A stretch of DNA of 64,000 nt from Paracoccaceae bacterium (GTDB lineage Bacteria; Pseudomonadota; Alphaproteobacteria; Rhodobacterales; Rhodobacteraceae), in contig NVUX02000074.1 in the NCBI GenBank assembly GCA_002402045.2, positions 62,001 through 126,000 of the forward strand. Reading direction: 5' to 3'. How positions within the stretch are numbered: position 1 is the first letter of the stretch; every line of letters starts with the position of its first letter. The translations under genes were made by a program, and so were the position numbers. Positions 9,451-19,924 of this stretch are shown in pieces. The notes under the pieces are model-generated. The model ran no database searches. It worked only from the letters and a program-made list of their open reading frames with translations, and was not told where the DNA came from.

Positions 9451-10239
9451 CTATAGGTTTTCGGCTTGGGCCATGCCGAGCGCGTGGTAGCCGCTATCCA
9501 CAAATATCGTTTCGCCCGTAGTATGAGCGCCGTAATCTGACATGAGGAACATTGCCGTGCCGCCGACGGATTCCAGCGTGGCATTGCTGCGTAGCGGCGC
9601 GTTTTCCTCGGTATGCCGATACACCTTGCGCGCACCGCCAATGGCAGCCCCTGCGAGGGTTTTCATTGGGCCGGGGCTAACAGCATTTACCCGAATGCCA
9701 TCTGGGCCAAGATCATTGGCAAGGTAGCGCACAGTGCTTTCCAGCGCCGCTTTGGCCACACCCATTACGTTATAATTCGGAATCACGCGCTGGGAGCCAA
9801 AATATGTGAGCGTAATGATAGAGCCACCGTTTTTCATTAACGGCGCGGCGCGGCGCGAAACATCTATCAGGCTAAAACAGGAGATATCCATGGTGTTCAG
9901 GAAGTTTCGGCGCGAGGTGCCAATAAACCGGCCCGTCAGCTCTTCTTTATCAGAATACGCAATGGCGTGAACCAGAAAATCAATGCTGCCCCATTCGTCT
10001 TTTAGCGCCTTAAACACCGCATCAAGCGACTCTTCGCTTTGTACGTCAGCATTGAGCACAAGACTGGAGCCAAGGCTTTCGGCCAAGGGGCGCACGCGCT
10101 TGCCAAAGGCATCACCTTGGTAGGTGAAAGCCAGCTCGGCCCCCTCGGCAGCCAGCGTTTTTGCAATGCCCCACGCGATGGAACGGTTGTTCGCAACCCC
10201 CATCACAAGCCCGCGTTTGCCCTTCATTAAATCAGCCAT
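9451..10239 (-). CDS. fabI: Enoyl-[acyl-carrier-protein] reductase (NADH)
   Basis: KRGLVMGVANNRSIAWGIAKTLAAEGAELAFTYQGD; YNVMGVAKAALESTVRYLA; downstream of fabB. Confidence 0.92.
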   Translation of the reverse strand: MADLMKGKRGLVMGVANNRSIAWGIAKTLAAEGAELAFTYQGDAFGKRVRPLAESLGSSLVLNADVQSEESLDAVFKALKDEWGSIDFLVHAIAYSDKEELTGRFIGTSRRNFLNTMDISCFSLIDVSRRAAPLMKNGGSIITLTYFGSQRVIPNYNVMGVAKAALESTVRYLANDLGPDGIRVNAVSPGPMKTLAGAAIGGARKVYRHTEENAPLRSNATLESVGGTAMFLMSDYGAHTTGETIFVDSGYHALGMAQAENL

Positions 10240-10244
10240 AGCAG

Positions 10245-11474
10245 CTACTCCACAAATTTGCTCAACAGCATAGAGCCGTTGGTGCCGCCAAAGCCGAAGC
10301 TGTTGGTCATTACAGTATCGAGCCCGGCATTTTCCACCAATTTGGTGGCAATTTCGGCGGGGTCGAGGGCTTCGTCTAGGGTGTCCACATTAATCGACGG
10401 GGCGATAAAATCATGCTTCAGCATGAGCAGGCAGAAGATCGCCTCCAAAGCGCCGGTGGCCCCCTGCGAGTGGCCGGTCATGGATTTGGTGGAGCTAATT
10501 GGCGGCGTGTTACCCCGGCCAAATACCCGCCGCACGGCTTCCACTTCACCCACATCACCAACTGGCGTGCTGGTGCCGTGCGCATTAATATAGCCAACTT
10601 TCCGGCCTTCGGGCAGGGTGCTAAGCGCCAGCCGCATGGCCCGCTCGCCGCCTTCGCCTGAGGGTGCCACCATATCATGGCCGTCAGATGTGGCGGCATA
10701 GCCGGTAATTTCCGCGTAAATTATTGCGCCGCGCGCTTTGGCGTGCTCAAGCTCTTCGAGCACCAGCATACCGCCGCCGCCTGCAATCACAAAGCCATCG
10801 CGCCCCGCGTCAAAAGCCCGTGAGGCCTTTTCAGGGGTTTCGTTATACTTGCTGCTCATCGCGCCCATTGCGTCAAACAAGCAGGAAAGCGTCCAGTCCA
10901 GCTCCTCGCCACCACCGGCAAACATGATATCTTGCTTGCCCATCATGATCTGCTCTGAGGCAGCGCCGATGCAATGCAGGCTGGTAGAACACGCACTGGT
11001 GATCGAATAATTGATACCCTTGATTTTGTAAGCCGTCGCGAGGTTGGCCGACACGGTGGACGACATACATTTTGGCACCGCAAACGGCCCAATGCGCTTG
11101 GGCGCGCCTTTTTCCAGCACGGTTTGGTGCGCCGTAAACATGGCAGATGTTGAAGGCCCGCCGGAGCCAGCCACAAGGCCGGTGCGCGGGTTGGAAATAT
11201 CGGATTCCGAAAGCCCAGCATCGGCTATCGCCTGCCCCATGGCAATATAGGCATAGGCCGCACCGCGCCCCATAAAGCGCAGGGTGCGTTTGTCTATGTG
11301 CTCGGCCACGTTGATATCTGGCTCGCCTGCGATTTGGCTACGAAAGCCCCGCGCGGCCATTTCGGCGTTAGCTTTAATGCCCGAGCGGCCCGCTTTGAGC
11401 GACGCCAAAACCTCATCAGCACTATTTCCGATCGGGGAAACCACCCCAAGTCCGGTGACAACAACTCGACGCAT
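10245..11474 (-). CDS. fabB: 3-oxoacyl-[acyl-carrier-protein] synthase I
   Basis: [53 protein letters not shown]. Confidence 0.92.
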   Translation of the reverse strand: MRRVVVTGLGVVSPIGNSADEVLASLKAGRSGIKANAEMAARGFRSQIAGEPDINVAEHIDKRTLRFMGRGAAYAYIAMGQAIADAGLSESDISNPRTGLVAGSGGPSTSAMFTAHQTVLEKGAPKRIGPFAVPKCMSSTVSANLATAYKIKGINYSITSACSTSLHCIGAASEQIMMGKQDIMFAGGGEELDWTLSCLFDAMGAMSSKYNETPEKASRAFDAGRDGFVIAGGGGMLVLEELEHAKARGAIIYAEITGYAATSDGHDMVAPSGEGGERAMRLALSTLPEGRKVGYINAHGTSTPVGDVGEVEAVRRVFGRGNTPPISSTKSMTGHSQGATGALEAIFCLLMLKHDFIAPSINVDTLDEALDPAEIATKLVENAGLDTVMTNSFGFGGTNGSMLLSKFVE

Positions 11475-11495
11475 ACGCGGTCCTTTCAACAGTGT

Positions 11496-12002
11496 TTATT
11501 CTTGCGAGAGACCAACTTTAAGGTCGGTCACATCATAGCACAATTCCCCGTCAGCAAACATTTTGCCATTGGCACGGCCCACTTTTAGGCGGCGGTCAAT
11601 CACACGGGTAAAATCAATTTCGTAGCGCACGATCTTGGTTTTTGGGGTGACCATGCCTGAGAACTTCACGTCTCCCACACCAATGGCCATGCCTTTGCCC
11701 TTCATGCCGCGCCAGCCCAAATTAAAGCCGGTGAGCTGCCACATGCCATCAAGGCCAAGGCAGCCGGGCATAATAGGGTTGCCCACAAAATGGCACGGGA
11801 AAAACCAAAGCTCGGGGTTAATATCCAGCTCAGCCACCACATGGCCCTGCCCATTAGAGCCGCCATCAGCCGAAATCTCGGTGATCCGGTCCATCATCAA
11901 CATTGGCGGCAGCGGTAGCTGCGGGTTGCCAAGGCCAAACATTTCGCCGCGTGCGCACGCAAGCAGGCCTTCATAATCAATGCTAGATGGGCGGTCGCTC
12001 AT
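11496..12002 (-). CDS. fabA: 3-hydroxyacyl-[acyl-carrier-protein] dehydratase FabA
   Basis: [35 protein letters not shown]; adjacent to fabB. Confidence 0.92.
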   Translation of the reverse strand: MSDRPSSIDYEGLLACARGEMFGLGNPQLPLPPMLMMDRITEISADGGSNGQGHVVAELDINPELWFFPCHFVGNPIMPGCLGLDGMWQLTGFNLGWRGMKGKGMAIGVGDVKFSGMVTPKTKIVRYEIDFTRVIDRRLKVGRANGKMFADGELCYDVTDLKVGLSQE

Positions 12003-12122
12003 GGTTTTGTCTTTCCGTAACATCGTGAAATTATCCGTTACCTCAATATATACAATCGCACCGCCCGGTTCGCAATAGGCAGGGTGGATTTTAGCATTAA
12101 GCCATTTTGCCAGCGCGCGGGC

Positions 12123-14780
12123 TTAGGCCAGCGGAATGCGCACCTCAAACACAGCGCCGTGGCGGCTGGGCTTTAGGGTAAGATCGCCATGAAGGTTGCG
12201 CATTATTTCGCGGCTTATCGGCAAGCCCAGCCCAGCACTGCCCGCCAGCGTGGCCTCTGAAAGACGGGTGAATTTTTCAAACACCCTTTTGCTGTCGGCA
12301 GGGGCTATGCCGGGGCCATTATCAATCACCGTAACGGCGGCGGATCTTGGCGAAAGTTTAACCGCAATCGCCAGCTTGGGGCTTTCCCCCCGGCCATATT
12401 TTACCGTGTTGGAAATGAGGTTGATAAACACCTGCGCCAGACGGTCAAAATTGGCAAAAACCATCACTGGCGCTTCGGGCAAGGCGTTAAGCACCTGCAC
12501 ATTTGCTTCCTCCAACAATGCCCCCGTGGCGTTCAATGATTTCTCAATCACATCTTGCAGCACCACCGGCTCAAGCAGCAGCTGCCCCCGGCCACTTTCC
12601 AGATGGCTAAGGTCAAGAATCTCGTCTAGCAGGCGCGTCAGGCGGACGCTTTCATCCTGAATAATCCCAAGAAAGCGCTTGGCATCTGGCAGATCGAGAT
12701 TATTGCTATCTTGCAGAATTTCTGAAAACGAGCGGATGGAGGTCATCGGCGTGCGCAACTCATGGGAGACCTGGCTCAGAAAAGCATCTTTTTGCGCGCC
12801 CATTTCAGTGAGCTGGGCATTGGCGGCGCGCAGGTCTTGCATGGCCAGCTCTAGCCGATGCGACTGGTTTTCCAGCTGTTGGGAGTATTCCAATATCTGC
12901 GCGGTTTCATCGGCGATCTTCATCAGCTCATCTACCGAAACCGTGCCACCGCCAGCGATTTGCGAAACCATGGCATGGGCCGAGGCCGCCCCCACCGAGC
13001 CCGCCAGCTCGCGCTCCAGAGTTTGCACCAGTTTGTCGGTCGCATCCGGCAAGCCTTGGGCCTTGCCTTGCTGCCGCGCCATTTCGGTAAACAAGCGCTG
13101 CGCGGGGTCAGCTCCGAGAATGCGCTGCGCCAGTGTAAACAGGTCTTCTGCCGTGGCGGAGCGGGAAACAAGGTAGGAGCCGGTGGATTTATCGAGCCGA
13201 AAAACATCGACAAACTGGCTGCTTTGTATCCGCTCCAGCGGGCGGGGTGTGGTGAGCAATGAGCCAAGGATAAACAGGGTAATATTCAGGGCCATGGACC
13301 AAAACAGCGAATGCACCAGCGGGTCATATCCGGTGAGGCCAAATAGAGCATTGGGCGTGAGGAAGCTCAGGCCAAAAGGGCCGTGCTCGATGGCTGATTG
13401 CGACAGAATAAAGCCGCCCTCAAAGCTGGGCAAAAACAGCGTGTAAGCCCACAGAATAAACCCCGAGAGCAGCCCAAGCAGCGCGCCCATGCGATTAGCG
13501 CCGCGCCAAAACAGCCCGCCAAGCAATGAGGGGATAATTTGCGCCATACCCGCAAAGGCAATGAGGCCAATGGAGGCCAGCGCAGCAGAGCCGCCGGTAA
13601 GGCGAAAGTAGAGATATCCGAGGAGCAAAATGCCCGCAATTGAAAGCCGGCGCGAGCGGAGCAAAATGGTGCGCACATCGCCCGATGTCTCGGGGCGTTG
13701 CGGGGCGAAACGCAGCCAAAGCGGCATAATAATGTGGTTGGAAACCATGGTGGAAAGCGCAATCGCGGCAATAATCACCATTGAGGTTGCCGAGGAAAAC
13801 CCGCCAAGAAAAGCCAGCAGCGCAAGGTTTTCTTGGCCCTGCGAGAGCGGAAGCGAAAGCACATAAAGGTCAGGGTTTGAGCCCTCGGGCATAAGGGCAT
13901 TGCCGGCAATCGCGATGGGAAGCACAAAAAGGCTCATCAAAAGAAGATAGCCGGGGAAGGCCCAACTGGCGGTGGCAAGGTGCTTTTCATCAGCGTTTTC
14001 AACCACGATCACCTGAAACATGCGTGGCAGGGTAATGATCGCCATGGCGGAAAGCATGGTCAGGCTTACCCAGCGCGCTGAAAAAATGCTATCGCCGCGC
14101 AGCATTTCAGGTGGGGCTTTGGCAAATATCTCGGCCGGGCCGCCGCCAATGCCCCAAACCACAAAAACCCCGACTGAAAGCAAAGCCACCAGCTTTACAA
14201 TCGCCTCAACCGCAATCGCGGTCACAACCCCGTGGTGGCGCTCATTGGCATCTACATTTCGGGTGCCAAAAAAGATGGTAAAAACCGCAAGGCCCGCCGC
14301 CACCCAGAAAGCCGTAACATTGGCATTTCCGCCGCCTTCAAACACCGAAAAGCTAAGGGTGATGGACTGGAGCTGAAGCGCAATATAGGGCGTGGAGCCG
14401 ATCACCGCCAGCAGCGTTACCAGCACCGCCAGCGTTGTGCTTTTGCCATAGCGAGAGGAAATAAGATCGGCGATGGAGGTAATGCGCTGGGCGCGGCCAA
14501 TGCGCAAAAGCTTGCGTAAAAGCCACCACCAGCCGATGAAAACCAGCGTGGGGCCAAGGTAGATGGTGACAAACTCAAAGCCATTGCGCGCGGCAGAGCC
14601 AACGGCGCCATAAAATGTCCACCCCGTGCAATAAACCGAAATTGACAACGTATAAACAAAGGGCGACCGCAGCCAGCCAATATGGCCCGCTTGGGCACGG
14701 CGCTCAGCCCAGAAAGCGATGGTGAAAAGCAACAGCGCATAGCCAAGGCTAGCTGCAATCAAGGTGTTGAGCGAAAGCAC
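12123..14780 (-). CDS. Sodium:solute symporter-sensor histidine kinase fusion (CbrA-like)
   Basis: N-terminal SSS-type multi-TM region; C-terminal SQVSHELRTPMTSIRSFSEIL (HisKA) and HATPase motifs NLISNTVKYGRG, VIDNGPGIAP, GSAGLGLPISREI; no receiver domain. Confidence 0.85.
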   Translation of the reverse strand: MLSLNTLIAASLGYALLLFTIAFWAERRAQAGHIGWLRSPFVYTLSISVYCTGWTFYGAVGSAARNGFEFVTIYLGPTLVFIGWWWLLRKLLRIGRAQRITSIADLISSRYGKSTTLAVLVTLLAVIGSTPYIALQLQSITLSFSVFEGGGNANVTAFWVAAGLAVFTIFFGTRNVDANERHHGVVTAIAVEAIVKLVALLSVGVFVVWGIGGGPAEIFAKAPPEMLRGDSIFSARWVSLTMLSAMAIITLPRMFQVIVVENADEKHLATASWAFPGYLLLMSLFVLPIAIAGNALMPEGSNPDLYVLSLPLSQGQENLALLAFLGGFSSATSMVIIAAIALSTMVSNHIIMPLWLRFAPQRPETSGDVRTILLRSRRLSIAGILLLGYLYFRLTGGSAALASIGLIAFAGMAQIIPSLLGGLFWRGANRMGALLGLLSGFILWAYTLFLPSFEGGFILSQSAIEHGPFGLSFLTPNALFGLTGYDPLVHSLFWSMALNITLFILGSLLTTPRPLERIQSSQFVDVFRLDKSTGSYLVSRSATAEDLFTLAQRILGADPAQRLFTEMARQQGKAQGLPDATDKLVQTLERELAGSVGAASAHAMVSQIAGGGTVSVDELMKIADETAQILEYSQQLENQSHRLELAMQDLRAANAQLTEMGAQKDAFLSQVSHELRTPMTSIRSFSEILQDSNNLDLPDAKRFLGIIQDESVRLTRLLDEILDLSHLESGRGQLLLEPVVLQDVIEKSLNATGALLEEANVQVLNALPEAPVMVFANFDRLAQVFINLISNTVKYGRGESPKLAIAVKLSPRSAAVTVIDNGPGIAPADSKRVFEKFTRLSEATLAGSAGLGLPISREIMRNLHGDLTLKPSRHGAVFEVRIPLA

Positions 14781-14783
14781 CGC

Positions 14784-15014
14784 CTAGCCCTTGTCTAGCC
14801 GCCGCGCCATGGCGCGGGCGATCAACACCAAACCAAGCCAAACCCCAAAAACATAGACAAATATCAGCGGCAGGCCAAAGACAGTCGTGATGCCGGAAAA
14901 CACAGTTATTAAAGGAGAAACCAGCAAAAAAGCGCCAAATACTGGCAGTAATATTGCCCCGTCCCGCAGCTTCCGCTCATGGGCTGCATTTGTTGCGAGG
15001 TCGGGGTTGTTCAT
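14784..15014 (-). CDS. Small two-TM membrane protein, possible small partner of the adjacent symporter-kinase
   Basis: 76 aa with two hydrophobic helices; sits between receiver and symporter-kinase genes with ATGA overlap. Confidence 0.6.
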   Translation of the reverse strand: MNNPDLATNAAHERKLRDGAILLPVFGAFLLVSPLITVFSGITTVFGLPLIFVYVFGVWLGLVLIARAMARRLDKG

Positions 15015-15373
15015 GCCAGCATCCGCAGCACAGAGGCTACGATTTCTTTGTTGGAAAACGGCTTGGTCATAAAGCTGTCCATGCCGATGCTTTCAGCCGT
15101 TTCACGGTCTCGTGCTTGGCCTTTGGCGGTAAGCACCATGACCTTGGGGCGCGTGCCGGGCATTTGGTGAAGGTCGCGCAAAATGTCAAAGCCGCTACGG
15201 TTGGGCAGCATCACATCAAGGATAATTAAATCTGGCTGGGTGGCGATCACGCTATCAATGGCCAGCGCGCCGTCAGACTGAACCGCCACATCCAGCCCCT
15301 CCCGCTCCAATAAAAACCGCAGGGATTCAACAATGTTGGGTTCGTCTTCTACGATTAACACACGCCTTACCAA
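15011..15373 (-). CDS. Receiver-only (CheY-like) response regulator
   Basis: RRVLIVEDEPNIVESLRFLLEREG; PDLIILDVMLPNRSG; VMVLTAKG; probable TTG start at 15373 preceded by GGGGGAG. Confidence 0.8.
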   Translation of the reverse strand: MVRRVLIVEDEPNIVESLRFLLEREGLDVAVQSDGALAIDSVIATQPDLIILDVMLPNRSGFDILRDLHQMPGTRPKVMVLTAKGQARDRETAESIGMDSFMTKPFSNKEIVASVLRMLA

Positions 15374-15674
15374 AAAAATCTCCCCCTTGGTGCTAAGAGT
15401 AGCGCGGAGTGCGAAAAAAGCGCAAGGGTTTTGTTTGCTGTTTGGCGGCATGGGCCTTCGTTTTGTGCGATCTTAAAGCGCAGTTTCCCCCATTATTACG
15501 AATAGTTAGAAGGGGGGCGCCATAAATGGGGTGCTATAAAGGCGTTTAGCAATCTTAGTTGCTACAGGCATTGACGATTTGTTAATGATTAAGGCACTAT
15601 CTGTTAATACTCATTCACCAAGGCAGGAACCAGATGAACGCCCCCAAATCCAACTCCCCCGAAAGCGGCATAGG

Positions 15675-17081
15675 ATGAAGGCGCTACAGCCCGTCATATT
15701 GGCCGGTGGTTCAGGCACGCGGCTATGGCCGCTTTCTCGCAAGCATTACGCCAAGCAATATTTGCAGCTCGACGGGGCGCAGACCATGCTGCAAAACACA
15801 CTTACGCGTGTGAGTGCGCTGGCGCATTTGCCGCCGATGCTCATTTGCAACGAAGACTCACGGTTTTTGGCGGCTGAGCAGGTGCGACAGCTTGGTATCA
15901 GCGCGTCGATATTACTTGAACCAGCAGGGCGAAACACCGCCCCGGCTTTGGCCATGGCGGCCTTGGAAGCGCAGGCCGTGGCGGATGATCCTGTATTGCT
16001 TGTCATGCCTGCCGACCATAAAATTTGCGATCAAGCTGCCTTTTCCAAGGCGATATCGGCGGGGCAGCCGTTTGCTGAAAACGGCGACCTTGTCATTTTC
16101 GGAATTCGGCCCACCTGCGCAGAAACCGGCTATGGATATATCAAAGCCACGGCTCCCAAAGGCGATGCGCTAAAGGTTGAGGCTTTTGTTGAAAAGCCCA
16201 ACAAGGATACCGCAGCGGCGTATTTGGCTCAGGGCTCATATTATTGGAATAGCGGCATTTTTATGTTTCGGGCCAGCCAATATCTTGCGGCGCTTAGCCA
16301 GCATAGCCCCGATATTTTGCACGCCTGCAATGCGGCTTATCAAGGCCGGTCTGCCGACCTTGATTTTTTGCGCTTTGATACCGAGGCTTTTCTGGCCTGC
16401 CCCGAAGATTCGATAGATTACGCCGTGATGGAAAAGTCCGATAACCTCGTGATGCTCCCGCTGGATGCCGGTTGGAGCGATATCGGCTCTTGGGCTGCGC
16501 TTTGGGAAGCGTCGATGAAAGACGGAGCGGGTAATTGCGAAATTGGCGATGTGATCAGCGTGGAGGGACGCGGCAATTATATTAACGCGCAAAGCAGGCT
16601 GGTGGCTACGGTCGGCTGCGAAGATATGATTATTGTTGAAACCAAAGATGCGGTTTTGGTGGCACCCAAAGCGCAGGTGGCAGGCATTGCGGCACTTGTT
16701 GCCAGCCTAAAGGCCGAAAACAGGCCTGAAGTGGCCTATCACCGCGATGTTTACCGGCCATGGGGCAGCTATGACACGGTCGACCAAGGCGCACGCTATT
16801 TGGTGAAGCGAATCACGGTGAAACCGGGGGGCAAGCTTTCGCTACAAAAGCACTTTCATCGCGCCGAGCATTGGGTGGTGGTGCGCGGCACCGCCAAGGT
16901 GACCAAAGGTGATACGGTGCTGGAGCTTTCGGAAAATCAATCTATATTTCTGCCGCTCGGGGTTGTTCATGCGCTTGAAAACCAAGGCGAAACCCCGCTT
17001 GAATTGATCGAGGTGCAAACGGGTGACTATCTGGATGAAGACGATATTTTGCGGTTGGAAGACCGTTACGGGCGCAGCTAA
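15675..17081 (+). CDS. manC: Mannose-1-phosphate guanylyltransferase/mannose-6-phosphate isomerase
   Basis: PVILAGGSGTRLWPLSRKHYAKQYLQL; C-terminal cupin PWGSYDTVDQGARYLVKRITVKPGGKLSLQKHFHRAEHWVVVRGTA. Confidence 0.88.
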   Translation: MKALQPVILAGGSGTRLWPLSRKHYAKQYLQLDGAQTMLQNTLTRVSALAHLPPMLICNEDSRFLAAEQVRQLGISASILLEPAGRNTAPALAMAALEAQAVADDPVLLVMPADHKICDQAAFSKAISAGQPFAENGDLVIFGIRPTCAETGYGYIKATAPKGDALKVEAFVEKPNKDTAAAYLAQGSYYWNSGIFMFRASQYLAALSQHSPDILHACNAAYQGRSADLDFLRFDTEAFLACPEDSIDYAVMEKSDNLVMLPLDAGWSDIGSWAALWEASMKDGAGNCEIGDVISVEGRGNYINAQSRLVATVGCEDMIIVETKDAVLVAPKAQVAGIAALVASLKAENRPEVAYHRDVYRPWGSYDTVDQGARYLVKRITVKPGGKLSLQKHFHRAEHWVVVRGTAKVTKGDTVLELSENQSIFLPLGVVHALENQGETPLELIEVQTGDYLDEDDILRLEDRYGRS

Positions 17082-17116
17082 AAGCTGCTAGGCTGCACGG
17101 CGATATCGTACGTTTT

Positions 17117-17833
17117 ATGGGGCAGATAATAGGGGAGAATAAACCATTGGGCATTTCAATCTGCATTTTTGACGCTTACGGAACCTTGTTTGATGTGGCC
17201 GCCGCCGCGCGCATAGCGGCCAACGAGCCGGGGCGCGGAGCGTTTGCTGCCAAATGGCCAGAAATCGCGGCGAATTGGCGGGCCAAGCAGCTGCAATATA
17301 CCTGGCTAAGGGCGGCGTCTGACACTCATTGCGATTTTTGGCGAGTCACGCAAGACGGGCTGGATTATGCGCTGGAAGCGGCCGATATGGCCCACCCCGA
17401 GCTGCGCGACCGGCTGCTTGCGCTTTACTGGGAGCTTTCGGCGTTTCCTGAAGTGCCTGCAATGCTGGCGGCCCTAAAATCGGCGAGGCTGAAAACCGGA
17501 ATTCTGTCCAATGGGTCGCCGCGTATGCTGTCTGGTGCCGTGGAGTCCGCGGGCATCGGGGATATGCTGGACGCGGTTTTGAGCGTTGAACAGCTGGGCG
17601 TATTTAAGCCGCATCCTTCGGTTTACCGCATGGTCGATGGCCATTTTGGCGTGCAGCCAAAGCAGGTGCTTTTTGTGTCGTCTAACGGCTGGGATGCCAG
17701 CTATGCCGCCCATCACGGCTTTCAAACCGTTTGGGTTAACCGCAGCAATGAGCCGATGGACCGCTTGCCGAGCACCCCGCAGCACATTATGCATGATCTA
17801 ACAGACATCCCCAAACTGGCGGCAACCTTATGA
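17117..17833 (+). CDS. HAD-superfamily hydrolase, 2-haloacid dehalogenase type II
   Basis: CIFDAYGTLFDV; GILSNGSPRMLSGAVESAGI; FKPHPSVY. Confidence 0.8.
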   Translation: MGQIIGENKPLGISICIFDAYGTLFDVAAAARIAANEPGRGAFAAKWPEIAANWRAKQLQYTWLRAASDTHCDFWRVTQDGLDYALEAADMAHPELRDRLLALYWELSAFPEVPAMLAALKSARLKTGILSNGSPRMLSGAVESAGIGDMLDAVLSVEQLGVFKPHPSVYRMVDGHFGVQPKQVLFVSSNGWDASYAAHHGFQTVWVNRSNEPMDRLPSTPQHIMHDLTDIPKLAATL

Positions 17834-18657
17834 AAAAATTTACCACCCATGACGGCCTAACCCTTGATTATAAGATCGAAGGCGAGGGAAAGCCCCTGCT
17901 TTGCCTCCCCGGCCTTACCCGAGATCTCTATGATTTTGACGAGCTGTCAGGCGCCATGCAGGGCGAGGCGCAGGTGATCAGGCTCACCATGCGGGGGCGG
18001 GGGCGCTCAACCTGGGCTTTCGATCATACCAGCTATAACATCGTGCAAGAGGCGCGCGATGCGGTTGAATTTATGGATTTTCTCGGCCTCGAAAAGGCGA
18101 CCATTGTTGGCACGTCTCGCGGCGGGTTTAATGCGATGATACTGGCCGCCACCGCGCCCGAGCGGCTGGCCGGAGTGCTGCTAAATGATATCGGGCCAGA
18201 GCTGGCCACAAGCGGCATTGATAAAATAATGGCTTATGTCGGCAAGCCCCCTGTTGCGCAGAGCTTGGCGGCGCTGGTGGCAGGGATGAAGGCCGATATG
18301 GGCGCAGATTTTCCAGACCTGACAGATGCCAAATGGGAAGAACTGGCGCGGCGCTGGTTTAAGGTCACGGATACTGAAGTAGCGTTGAGCTATGATCCGA
18401 TGATCGGCAAGGCCATGCACGAGCAAGCCAAGGGCGAAGCGCCAGACCTGTGGGGCTTGTTTGACCTGATGGCAGGGGTGCCGCTGGCGTTGCTGCGCGG
18501 GGCGAATTCAGATTTGCTGAGCCGTGAAACCGCCGCAAAAATGCAGGAGCGGCGCTCGGATATGCTGTTTGCCGAGGTGCCAAACCGTGGGCATATCCCG
18601 TTTCTGGATGAGCCGGAGTCACTCGAAACTATCCGCAAATTGCTGGCATTGGCGTGA
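17830..18657 (+). CDS. Alpha/beta hydrolase
   Basis: PLLCLPGLTRDLYDFDEL; GTSRGGFNAMIL nucleophile elbow; ATGA overlap with previous CDS. Confidence 0.8.
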   Translation: MKKFTTHDGLTLDYKIEGEGKPLLCLPGLTRDLYDFDELSGAMQGEAQVIRLTMRGRGRSTWAFDHTSYNIVQEARDAVEFMDFLGLEKATIVGTSRGGFNAMILAATAPERLAGVLLNDIGPELATSGIDKIMAYVGKPPVAQSLAALVAGMKADMGADFPDLTDAKWEELARRWFKVTDTEVALSYDPMIGKAMHEQAKGEAPDLWGLFDLMAGVPLALLRGANSDLLSRETAAKMQERRSDMLFAEVPNRGHIPFLDEPESLETIRKLLALA

Positions 18658-19613
18658 GCACGCTTGAGATGATTCATGCCGCTTATGCGCGGATAAAGCC
18701 TGTGGTGCGGCGAACCCCGCTGCTATCCTCGCCCTTTCTTGACGAGATCGCAGGGCGCACGCTGCTGGTAAAGCCGGAATGCCTGCAACACACCGGCAGC
18801 TTCAAGTTTCGCGGGGCTTTTGCGGCGCTTTCCGCCATGGAGGCGGTTAAGTTGGCGCGGGGCGTGATTGCGTTTTCCTCTGGGAACCACGCGCAAGGGG
18901 TGGCCTTGGCGGCAAAAATGCACGGCACAACGGCCACTATTATTATGCCCGCCGATGCCCCCCAAATGAAAATTGAAAACACCAAGGCGCTCGGGGCAGA
19001 AGTGGTGCTTTATGATCGTGCCACCGAAGACCGTGACGAAATTGGCGCGCGGCTGAGCGCCGAGCGCGGGCTGACCCTCGTAAAACCGTTTGATGAACCG
19101 CTGGTGATAGCAGGGCAAGCCAGCGTGGGGCTGGAAATGGCGATGCAATGCGAGGCTTTGGAGGCCGAAGTGCTGGTGCCATGTGGCGGTGGCGGGCTAA
19201 CCTCGGGCATAGCGCTGGCGCTTTCAGAGGCGCGGCCGGGCTGGCGGGTGCATCCGGTGGAGCCAGAGGAATTTGATGACGCGACGCGCTCACTCATCAG
19301 CGGCAAACGGGAAGAAAACATTCGCCGCGATGGCTCGATTTGTGATGCGATTATCACGCCCAGTGTGGGCGAAATCACCTTTCCCATACTGCGCCAGCAT
19401 TGCGCGGCAGGGATAGTGGTGAGCGAGGAGGAGGCAATGCACGCCATGGCGCTGGCTTTTTCGCGCCTGAAAATCGTGGTGGAGCCGGGCGGGGCTGTCG
19501 CCCTTGCAGCTGCACTATTTCACGGCAGCAAGCTTAGCGGCGATACAGTGATCGCGGTGGCCTCAGGTGGTAATGTAGACGCAGCAATGTTTGCGCGGGC
19601 GCTCTCGCTTTAA
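18654..19613 (+). CDS. PLP-dependent threonine/serine dehydratase
   Basis: TGSFKFRGAFAAL PLP Lys motif; SSGNHAQGVALAAK; PCGGGGLTSG; GTG start at 18654. Confidence 0.85.
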   Translation: MSTLEMIHAAYARIKPVVRRTPLLSSPFLDEIAGRTLLVKPECLQHTGSFKFRGAFAALSAMEAVKLARGVIAFSSGNHAQGVALAAKMHGTTATIIMPADAPQMKIENTKALGAEVVLYDRATEDRDEIGARLSAERGLTLVKPFDEPLVIAGQASVGLEMAMQCEALEAEVLVPCGGGGLTSGIALALSEARPGWRVHPVEPEEFDDATRSLISGKREENIRRDGSICDAIITPSVGEITFPILRQHCAAGIVVSEEEAMHAMALAFSRLKIVVEPGGAVALAAALFHGSKLSGDTVIAVASGGNVDAAMFARALSL

Positions 19614-19639
19614 CACAAAGGTTAACCCGTGCCAGCGTG

Positions 19640-19687
19640 GCGAAGCCATGCGCCGCTCCCGAGCCGCAGGCGAGGCCATAGCGCCGC
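19640..19687. repeat. Imperfect direct repeat gcga(a/g)gccat(a)gcgccgc
   Basis: Copies at 19640-19656 and 19670-19687 in the convergent intergenic region. Confidence 0.5.
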
Positions 19688-19690
19688 AGC

Positions 19691-19714
19691 GCATTTTTGC
19701 CTTGGCAAAAATGC
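19691..19714. terminator. Perfect 11-bp inverted repeat GCATTTTTGCC-TT-GGCAAAAATGC
   Basis: Between convergent dehydratase and Trm112 genes; only 2 nt between arms; no clear trailing T-run. Confidence 0.4.
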
Positions 19715-19735
19715 CACCCAGCTCCCCCCCAAACG

Positions 19736-19921
19736 CTATTCGTCCACCACGCGTGCCTCGTCCACCAGCATCACCGGAATGCCATTGCGAATCGGAAAAG
19801 CCAGCCCCGCGCCCTTGGAGACCAGCTCCTGCTTTGCCGCATCATAGCGCAGCGTGGAGCGGGTTATCGGGCACACAAGGGCTTCCAGAAGCTTGGGGTC
19901 GGTTTTGCTGGTTTCACTCAT
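19736..19921 (-). CDS. Trm112 family protein
   Basis: [17 protein letters not shown]...[25 protein letters not shown]. Confidence 0.85.
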   Translation of the reverse strand: MSETSKTDPKLLEALVCPITRSTLRYDAAKQELVSKGAGLAFPIRNGIPVMLVDEARVVDE

Positions 19922-19924
19922 GGC

